From the NCBI GenBank assembly GCA_002293605.1, contig DBDO01000034.1, positions 1 to 6,956 of the forward strand: 6,956 bases of DNA, given 5' to 3'. Positions 1 to 4,776 of the stretch are shown here, piece after piece (the first letter of the stretch is position 1; each line of letters begins with the position of its first letter). The position numbers and the translations under genes are program-made. This DNA is from Desulfovibrionaceae bacterium UBA930. GTDB lineage: Bacteria; Desulfobacterota; Desulfovibrionia; Desulfovibrionales; Desulfovibrionaceae. The notes beneath the pieces were generated by a model that was not told the origin of the DNA, made no database searches, and saw nothing but the letters and a program-made list of their open reading frames with translations.

Positions 1-1526
1 TTCTGGGCCTGCTTGACCTTGGAATTCATGAACACGGTGCAGCGGGTGCCGAGATCCACGGGATTGCCCGCGGAAAGCGCCGCCTCCACAAAGCGGGGCA
101 AGGGCATGTCCAGCGATTTGGCAAAGGTTTCTACAAAAGAGCCGCAGCCCGCCGAACAGGCCTCGTTGATCTGTATGCGGTCGATGCTCCCGCCCCGAAC
201 GCGCATGCATTTGATGTCCTGCCCGCCGATATCCAGAATATAGCTGACCTCGGGCAGGAAGAATTGCGCCCCGGCATAGTGGGCCACGGTTTCCACTTCA
301 TCAATGTCCGCGCGCAAGCCCGCTGCCAAAAGCCCGCTGCCGTAGCCGGTGACCGCAAAGGCCCGGATGAGGCATTCCGGCCGCTTGCGGGCGTATATCT
401 CCCGCAGTATGGCAAGGCAGGCCCCCAGGGGGTCGCCCTTGTTGGGCGCGTAAGAGGAATACAGAAGCCGCTTTTCCTCGTCCAGCAGCACGGCCTTGAT
501 GGTGGTGGAGCCGGAATCCACGCCCAGCCAGGCGCTCCCGGCATAGTCTTCCAGCCTGGCCCGGGGCAGGCGCTCGCGCGCGTGGCGGCGGTAAAAATCC
601 GTCCGCTCCTTCGCGTTCCGGAAAAGCGGCGGCAAGTGCTCCTGCCCACGGGCCGCGTCCCCTTCTTCCAGCTGCCGCAAGATTTCTTCCAGGGCGCGGG
701 CACCAAAATCCGGCGCGGCAGCCGAAGAAGCGGCCCGCCCTTCCGGGCACAGGCGGCGTAAGGAGGACAAGGCCGCGCCCAAAGCCACGAAATACTCGGC
801 CTTGTCCGGAAAGATCGCATGGGCCTCGTCCAGCTTCAAGGTTTCGACAAAGCGCGCCCGCAAGGAGGGCAAAAAGGCCGGAGGCCCGCCGAGAAACACA
901 ACCTTGCCCTTGATGCTGCGCCCCCTGGCCAGCCCGGATATGGTCTGGTTGACCACGGCCTGCATGATGGACCCGGCAATATCCTCGCGTGAGCAGCCTT
1001 CGTTGAGCAGGGGCAGAATGTCGCTTTTGGCAAAGACCCCGCAACGCGAGGCAATGGGATAGAGCGTAAGCGCCCCGGCAGCAAGCGCGTCAAGCCCGGC
1101 AGCATCCGTATTCAAAAAGGCGGCCATCTGATCGATAAAGGCCCCGGTGCCCCCGGCGCAGGTCTCATTCATGCGCTGGTCCGGCCCGCCGGTGAAAAAG
1201 GTCAGCTTGGCATCCTCGCCGCCAAGCTCTATGGCCACGTCCGTGTCGGGAATGCGCTCGCGTATGCACAAACTGGAGGCCACAACCTCCTGCACAAAGG
1301 GCAGGCCAAGCTCCTGCGACAGGGAAATCGCGCCCGATCCGGTCAGGGCGATATGCAAAACCCCGCCGGGCAACGCCTCGCCCGCCTCGCGCAATATGGC
1401 CGCAGCCGTGGCGCGCACTTCGGAAAGGTGACGGCGGTACCGGGAAAAAAGAACGCCGCGCCCGGAATCTATAGCAACAGCCTTGACCGTGGTGGAGCCC
1501 ACGTCAAGCCCCAGAAAAACATCCAT
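1..1526 (-). CDS. Tandem-domain acyl-CoA dehydratase activase (BadF/BadG/BcrA/BcrD ATPase family), C-terminus cut by window edge
   Basis: The minus-strand frame from ATG 1524-1526 is open to the window edge, giving 508 residues and no stop. It contains two copies of the activase ATPase module. Module 1 has LGLDVGSTTVKAV at residues 5-17, ELGGEDAK at 100-107, NETCAGGTG at 120-128 (Cys123) and RCGVFAKSD around Cys162. Module 2 has LGVDSGSTTIKAV at 334-346, DIGGQDIK at 432-439, NEACSAGCGS at 454-463 (Cys457) and RCTVFMNSK around Cys496. The Cys-Cys spacing is 39 residues in both. In this family the fold is an ASKHA ATPase. In characterised single-module members the conserved cysteines hold a [4Fe-4S] cluster between two subunits, and ATP hydrolysis drives low-potential electrons into a 2-hydroxyacyl-CoA dehydratase or benzoyl-CoA reductase. 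Two-module members are usually fused to further domains (DUF2229 and a dehydratase-like region) and reach about 1,400 residues, so most of this protein probably lies beyond the left edge. The ATG puts the first nucleotide motif at residue 8, as expected. The ribosome site is modest (AAGGA about 9 nt upstream). The physiological substrate cannot be deduced. Confidence 0.93.
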   Translation of the reverse strand, partial: MDVFLGLDVGSTTVKAVAIDSGRGVLFSRYRRHLSEVRATAAAILREAGEALPGGVLHIALTGSGAISLSQELGLPFVQEVVASSLCIRERIPDTDVAIELGGEDAKLTFFTGGPDQRMNETCAGGTGAFIDQMAAFLNTDAAGLDALAAGALTLYPIASRCGVFAKSDILPLLNEGCSREDIAGSIMQAVVNQTISGLARGRSIKGKVVFLGGPPAFLPSLRARFVETLKLDEAHAIFPDKAEYFVALGAALSSLRRLCPEGRAASSAAAPDFGARALEEILRQLEEGDAARGQEHLPPLFRNAKERTDFYRRHARERLPRARLEDYAGSAWLGVDSGSTTIKAVLLDEEKRLLYSSYAPNKGDPLGACLAILREIYARKRPECLIRAFAVTGYGSGLLAAGLRADIDEVETVAHYAGAQFFLPEVSYILDIGGQDIKCMRVRGGSIDRIQINEACSAGCGSFVETFAKSLDMPLPRFVEAALSAGNPVDLGTRCTVFMNSKVKQAQ

Positions 1527-1547
1527 GCGACCCTGTCCTTTCTGTCC

Positions 1548-1570
1548 TTGAGAGGGCTCCGCCCTCTCAA
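1548..1570. repeat. Perfect 10-bp stem, 3-nt loop hairpin upstream of the activase gene
   Basis: TTGAGAGGGC (1548-1557) and GCCCTCTCAA (1561-1570) are exact inverted complements around the loop TCC. The hairpin ends 21 nt from the activase start codon, so it would lie in the 5' leader of that mRNA if the promoter is further upstream. It shares the 13-base direct repeat GGCTCCGCCCTCT (1555-1567 and 1586-1598) with the next hairpin. The copies look like members of one short GC-rich repeat family. No run of T follows the stem in the activase reading direction, so it is not a standard terminator; any regulatory role is inference. Confidence 0.75.
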
Positions 1571-1579
1571 ACTCTTCCG

Positions 1580-1600
1580 CCAGAAGGCTCCGCCCTCTGG
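1580..1600. repeat. Second copy of the GGCTCCGCC hairpin
   Basis: CCAGAAGGC (1580-1588) pairs with GCCCTCTGG (1592-1600) with one internal A/C mismatch and the same TCC loop as the hairpin at 1548-1570. The core GGCTCCGCCCTCT is identical in the two copies, while the outer stem bases differ but still pair. That is the pattern expected of related palindromic repeats that keep their structure. Confidence 0.6.
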
Positions 1601-1607
1601 ACGCCCG

Positions 1608-1627
1608 GCAAGGGGGTGACCCCTTGC
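1608..1627. repeat. Perfect 8-bp GC-rich hairpin
   Basis: GCAAGGGG (1608-1615) and CCCCTTGC (1620-1627) are exact inverted complements around a GTGA tetraloop (CACT-type loop on the other strand). It lies in the same cluster as the neighbouring short palindromes and has no T-run on either side. It is probably part of an intergenic REP-like array rather than a terminator. Confidence 0.65.
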
Positions 1628-1635
1628 AACCCCAA

Positions 1636-1666
1636 TTCTGAAAAGCAGCTACGCCGCTTTTCAGAA
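1636..1666. repeat. Perfect 11-bp inverted repeat with 9-nt loop
   Basis: TTCTGAAAAGC (1636-1646) and GCTTTTCAGAA (1656-1666) pair without mismatch around AGCTACGCC. The stem is symmetrical, so either strand could fold it. The AT-rich outer stem and the absence of a following T-run argue against a typical intrinsic terminator. It belongs to the palindrome cluster between the two operons. Confidence 0.7.
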
Positions 1667-1682
1667 AATGCGGGGTCCAGGG

Positions 1683-1711
1683 GCCTCAGACCCAGTGAGG
1701 GGGTCTGGGGC
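1683..1711. repeat. 11-bp inverted repeat with one G-T pair
   Basis: GCCTCAGACCC (1683-1693) pairs with GGGTCTGGGGC (1701-1711) around AGTGAGG. The only non-Watson-Crick position is a T-G pair. The surrounding 1672-1720 is rich in GGGG and CCCC runs that could offer alternative pairings. It is the last of the short hairpins before the larger palindromic element to its right. Confidence 0.6.
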
Positions 1712-1740
1712 GGTAGCCCCAAATAAATGAGGTCTGAACC

Positions 1741-1896
1741 TAAGGAAACACTGATTAATGTGCTTTTAGGAAACGCGTAGTTATTTCGTTTGGCAAGGCA
1801 CGAGGGATTTTCACGATGGGGGCTGGATCGATGGTCCTGCCCCCGGAGGGAAAAACCGAGTAAGGCTGCCAAACGGAATAAATCAGCGTTTCCTTA
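1741..1896. mobile_element. 156-bp palindromic element with terminal inverted repeats (MITE-like, non-coding)
   Basis: The ends TAAGGAAACACTGATT (1741-1756) and AATCAGCGTTTCCTTA (1881-1896) are inverted repeats matching at 15 of 16 positions. Nested inside, TTATTTCGTTTGGCA (1781-1795) matches the complement of 1867-1881 at 14 of 15. A shifted alignment pairs 1766-1795 with the complete right arm 1867-1896 at 25 of 30 positions, so the left arm carries a second, diverged copy of the terminal motif. The centre holds another hairpin, GGGGGCtGGA (1818-1827) with TCCtGCCCCC (1835-1844). Both ends carry TA. No transposase fits in 156 bp. This architecture suits a non-autonomous insertion element or a multicopy palindromic repeat; a structured RNA is the alternative. 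Copy number cannot be judged from one window. Confidence 0.6.
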
Positions 1897-1897
1897 A

Positions 1898-2042
1898 GGC
1901 CTGTTGACACAAAGAGCAATTTTGTTCTCCGGCAAGGAAAAAAAGCTTTTTATGGAAGGAGTGTACTCTTACGGTACAGGGCTGGAATAAAAAGCTTTTT
2001 TGACGCAGCCAGAGGGCAAAAGGGCCTTTGTGGTAACAGGCC
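1898..2042. repeat. 145-bp long palindrome abutting the end of the secretion operon
   Basis: GGCCTGTTGACACAAAG (1898-1914) and CTTTGTGGTAACAGGCC (2026-2042) are inverted repeats matching at 15 of 17 positions. Pairing continues inward: TTTTGTTCTCCGGC (about 1921-1934) against the GCC..CAAAA segment at about 2008-2021, mostly with G-T wobbles. A perfect 15-bp arm pair follows (1939-1953 with 1987-2001, AAAAAAGCTTTTTAT), and the apex carries TGTAC (1962-1966) with GTACA (1974-1978). The whole stretch can therefore fold into one long hairpin with a 33-nt apical region. It ends on the base before the TAG of the second adaptor gene. It may be a dispersed repeat, a structure marking the 3' end of the transcript, or both. 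Confidence 0.6.
1938..2001 (-). terminator. Possible terminator of the type I secretion operon (AT-rich hairpin plus T-run)
   Basis: Read on the minus strand, downstream of the last secretion gene, the 15-bp inverted arms 2001-1987 and 1953-1939 are followed directly by the end of a seven-T run (to 1938). On the plus strand the same stem ends in six T. The location, about 40-100 nt past the TAG, suits transcription termination. The stem, however, is mostly A-T with a single GC dinucleotide per arm, which is weak for an intrinsic terminator. The larger 145-nt fold around it might contribute stability. Confidence 0.35.
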
Positions 2043-3371
2043 CTAGTGTTCCGTCATGGAATTTTGCATAGCCTTGCGAATAGGCCCGACAATATGACTG
2101 AGCACGGAACGTTTGTCCGTGAGCACATCGACCGAAACCGTCATGCCCGGCAGAATCTGTTTTTCCTGACCCCGGTAAGAAATGCTTTTACGCTTGGTCA
2201 CAAAACGCACCTCGTACCAGGGCTCGCCTTTTTTGTCCTCGATGGTGTCGTTGCTGATCTTGGTAATGGTGGCCTCCAGACCGCCGTATATGGAAAAATC
2301 AAAGGCCGTGACCTTGACCATGGCCTCCTGGTTGACGAAAAGAAAGCCCCGATCCTGCGGGCTGAAGCGGGCTTCAACCTCCAGGGCACCGTCTGTCGGA
2401 ATGATTTCCAGAATGGTTTCCGCAGGCTTGGCCACGCTTCCCTTTTTCAGAATAACCTGCTTGACCGTGCCTTCCACCGGAGAGCGCAGTTCCGTGCGCG
2501 TCACTTTTTCATCGCTGCTTAAAATCTGCTGCTCTATGGTGCTCAGTTCCGTGCGGGTTTTACTGATTTCATCGGCAATTAAGGCTTTGCGCTCGGCCAA
2601 AAGATTGCCCAGGCGCTCTTCAGCCGCGTTCACGCCGCTTTCCGCCCTGGCAATGCTTTGCACGGCGCTGTTGAGCTCGCCTTCAACGGCAACCAGGCGC
2701 TGCTGCACCTCGATATACTGCAAGTGGGTGACAGAGCCGCTGGCAAGGTAGCGCTTGTAGGTTTCTTCCTGCACGCGCAGCACTTCAAGCTGTTTCTCGC
2801 TGGAATCCTTGCGCTCGCGCGCCTCGGCAACATCCTGCCTGCGCTGTTCGAGTTGCGATTCCAAAAGATGCACCTGGCCTTCATGCTGTTCTTTGCGCGT
2901 CAAATATAAACGCGTCTGCGCGTTTACAGCATCGGCGTAATCCGCCCCTTCCTGCTCTGTATAGGCCAGTTCGCCGTCTTTGTCTTCTGCGGTAAGGCGT
3001 TTGAGGGACAGGCTCAGTTCAATGGAACGGGTTTGCAGGTCTTTAAGCCCGGAAGTGTACATGACGTTGGAGATGCTGACCACGGGCTGGTTGCGCCCGA
3101 CATGGTCGTTTTCCTTGACCATGACCTCGGTGATGGCGCCGCCAAATTCGCTCTGAATGGGCTGCACGCCCTGGGCCGGTATGATCTGTCCCATGCCCCT
3201 GGTGACATCGTCAATCATGGCGGTGTCGGCCCAGATGAAAAAAACCACGAAAAAGAGCAATACCGAGGCGCTGAGAATCCAGGCCCAGGGGTGCCCGCGC
3301 CGGTGCATGGCCATATCGACCTCATGCATATAGGTCATGTCGCGTTTTTCATCCTGGGCGAACACGCTCAT
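2043..3371 (-). CDS. Second HlyD-family type I secretion periplasmic adaptor (membrane-fusion protein), 442 aa
   Basis: This is a membrane-fusion protein that would link the inner-membrane ABC transporter to an outer-membrane TolC-like channel. The first 29 residues form a short cytoplasmic tail (with EVDMAMHRRG), followed by one membrane segment at about 30-48 (AWILSASVLLFFVVFFIW). A lipoyl/barrel-type segment around 59-105 (DDVTRGMGQIIPAQGVQPIQ) comes next, then a long charged, Glu/Gln/Arg-rich coiled-coil hairpin to about residue 290. The C-terminal beta-barrel part contains TELRSPVEGTVKQV, DFSIYGGLEATITKIS, DTIEDKKGEPWYEVRF and LPGMTVSVDV, all hallmarks of HlyD/LapC/PrtE adaptors. The length is normal for the family. 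The ATG overlaps the preceding TGA as ATGA, with AGGAGG 6 nt upstream, so translational coupling is likely. It is homologous along its length to the adaptor immediately upstream but clearly diverged, so it is a paralogue, not a recent duplicate. It is the last gene of the operon. Confidence 0.93.
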   Translation of the reverse strand: MSVFAQDEKRDMTYMHEVDMAMHRRGHPWAWILSASVLLFFVVFFIWADTAMIDDVTRGMGQIIPAQGVQPIQSEFGGAITEVMVKENDHVGRNQPVVSISNVMYTSGLKDLQTRSIELSLSLKRLTAEDKDGELAYTEQEGADYADAVNAQTRLYLTRKEQHEGQVHLLESQLEQRRQDVAEARERKDSSEKQLEVLRVQEETYKRYLASGSVTHLQYIEVQQRLVAVEGELNSAVQSIARAESGVNAAEERLGNLLAERKALIADEISKTRTELSTIEQQILSSDEKVTRTELRSPVEGTVKQVILKKGSVAKPAETILEIIPTDGALEVEARFSPQDRGFLFVNQEAMVKVTAFDFSIYGGLEATITKISNDTIEDKKGEPWYEVRFVTKRKSISYRGQEKQILPGMTVSVDVLTDKRSVLSHIVGPIRKAMQNSMTEH

Positions 3372-4774
3372 GACCCGCCTCCTGCTTCCGGCCGGGCAGC
3401 CCGTCCTTCCGGCAATTCGGCCGGGGACTGGGCCGGAGCCAGGGCCTCGGGGCTGATGCCCGCCTCCTGCTGCGACTTGAGGAAGGGCTTCATAAGGTAG
3501 TTAAAGACGCTCTTTTTGCCGGAAATGACATCCACCTGCACGGTCATGCCCGGCTTGATCTCAAGCGCCTGCCCATCGTGCAGCAGCCTGCTGCTCTCGG
3601 TGCGAAGGCGCACTTCATACCAGGTCTGGCCGCGCGAATCTTCTATGGTGTCGGCGCTGATCCGCGTCACAAGCGCGGGCAGACCTCCGTAAATGGTAAA
3701 GTCATAGGCGTCCACCTTGACCAGGGCCTTTTGCTCCGCCCGCAGGTGGTCCCGATCCGGCGGCTTGAAACGGGCGTCCACTTCCAGGGTGTCGTCCGTG
3801 GGCAAAAGCTCCATAATGGTCTGGGCGCGCTGGGCCACGTTTTCTTCCTTGAGCAGAATACGCCGGATAACGCCGTTCATGGGCGCGGGCAGTTCGCTGA
3901 TCTCGACCTGATAGCTGCCCGCTTTCAGCTTTTGATTGATGCTGTCAAGCTGCCTGCGAAACTCGTTTGTTTCCGCGGCTACGGCAGCCTGCCATTCGCT
4001 GTCGCGGTTGGCCAGGCGGGTTTCCTCCTCACGCGCTTCGCTCTGGGTGCGGGCGATGGTCTCGGCCAGGGCCTTTAACTCGCCCTGCTGGGTGATGACC
4101 CGCTGGCTGAGGTTGAGGTATTCGATTCGGGGGTAGACGTTGCGCTCCACCAAAGGGCGCACCCGCTCCACCTGTTCTTGCAGCAGAATAAGGTTTTGCT
4201 CATACTGCTTTCTGCGCGAAAGCGCCTCTTCAACGGCGCGCCGTTTCTGCTCCAGATTGGCCTGAATTTCGCGGGTTCCGCCTTCGAGCTTTTCCTTGCG
4301 GGCCGCGTAGAGCCGCTCCTGATCGCTCACTATCTCGGGGTGGGCCTCGCCTTCCGCAGCCTCATAGCGCAGGGGCGCTGCCTGCGCTTCAGCTTCCAGA
4401 CGTTTAAGGGCCAGGGTAAATTCCACCTGCTTGTTGAGCAGGGTCTGGTATTCGGCCAGGGCTTCAATATTGGACATCTGCACCAGCTTGTCGCCCTGCT
4501 TCACCTCCTGCCCTTCTTTGACGAATATTTCCTTGATAATGCCGCCCTGCTCGCTCTGAATGGGCTGCACCCCGAGCGAGGGCGTTATCTGCCCGCTTCC
4601 GCGCGTCACCTCATCGCGCTCGGTGAGGATCATCCAAAGCATGAACACAAGGAAAAAACCGATCAGGCCGAAAGACAGGCGGTAGGCCCAGCGCCCGCCC
4701 CTGTAAAGCAGGGCCGCATCGACCTCGCTCATGAACTCCAGATCGACCACATCATATCGCGTTTTTTTCGTCAT
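3368..4774 (-). CDS. First HlyD-family type I secretion periplasmic adaptor (membrane-fusion protein), 468 aa
   Basis: This HlyD/LapC-type adaptor lies directly downstream of the ABC transporter gene. It has a 30-residue cytoplasmic N-terminus (DLEFMSEVDAALLYRGG), one membrane span at about 31-50 and the RGSGQITPSLGVQPIQSEQG block at about 58-77. A long coiled-coil region (about 100-300) is rich in Glu, Gln and Arg. The C-terminal domain includes ISELPAPMNGVIRRILLKEE, LEVDARFKPPDRDHL, DFTIYGGLPALVTRIS, DTIEDSRGQTWYEVRL and IKPGMTVQVDV. In family members the coiled coil contacts TolC and the N-terminal helix recognises transporter and substrate. The ATG starts 2 nt after the transporter TGA, so it is probably translated by coupling; only a weak GGGAGCCAGGG purine stretch precedes it. 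Unlike the second adaptor it has a C-terminal tail of about 35 residues (3371-3481) rich in Ala, Pro, Glu and Gly. The DNA for the end of that tail contains the AGGAGG of the next gene. Confidence 0.94.
   Translation of the reverse strand: MTKKTRYDVVDLEFMSEVDAALLYRGGRWAYRLSFGLIGFFLVFMLWMILTERDEVTRGSGQITPSLGVQPIQSEQGGIIKEIFVKEGQEVKQGDKLVQMSNIEALAEYQTLLNKQVEFTLALKRLEAEAQAAPLRYEAAEGEAHPEIVSDQERLYAARKEKLEGGTREIQANLEQKRRAVEEALSRRKQYEQNLILLQEQVERVRPLVERNVYPRIEYLNLSQRVITQQGELKALAETIARTQSEAREEETRLANRDSEWQAAVAAETNEFRRQLDSINQKLKAGSYQVEISELPAPMNGVIRRILLKEENVAQRAQTIMELLPTDDTLEVDARFKPPDRDHLRAEQKALVKVDAYDFTIYGGLPALVTRISADTIEDSRGQTWYEVRLRTESSRLLHDGQALEIKPGMTVQVDVISGKKSVFNYLMKPFLKSQQEAGISPEALAPAQSPAELPEGRAARPEAGGGS
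3378..3383 (-). promoter_or_regulatory. Strong ribosome binding site AGGAGG for the second adaptor
   Basis: On the minus strand AGGAGG is followed by CGGGTC and then the ATG at 3371-3369. It lies inside the last codons of the first adaptor, and the two genes share ATGA. The consensus site plus the overlap supports this start and suggests that both adaptors are made in related amounts. Confidence 0.8.
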
Positions 4775-4776
4775 GC

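Noticed and set aside
131..1105. Several open frames of 80-250 codons on both strands within 13-1431.
   Set aside because: They are alternative-frame shadows of the activase. The activase frame alone shows conserved family motifs over 508 residues.
1714..1760. AT-rich stretch (CATTTATTTGG on the minus strand) as a promoter for the activase.
   Set aside because: No convincing -35/-10 pair could be recognised, so no promoter is called.
1567..1872. A 101-codon minus-strand open frame in the intergenic region.
   Set aside because: It lies entirely across the palindromic repeats, has no recognisable domain or good ribosome site, and its composition follows the repeat DNA. If the repeats are multicopy, similar spurious hypothetical proteins would appear at each copy.
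1904..1909. TTGACA resembling a plus-strand -35 promoter box.
   Set aside because: No -10-like hexamer at a suitable distance (CTCCGG at 17 nt), no plus-strand gene follows, and the hexamer is part of the outer arm of the 145-bp palindrome.
1527..2042. CRISPR array, tRNA or other known RNA gene among the repeats.
   Set aside because: The repeats are palindromes of differing sequence, not regularly spaced direct repeats, and no cloverleaf or familiar riboswitch core was seen.
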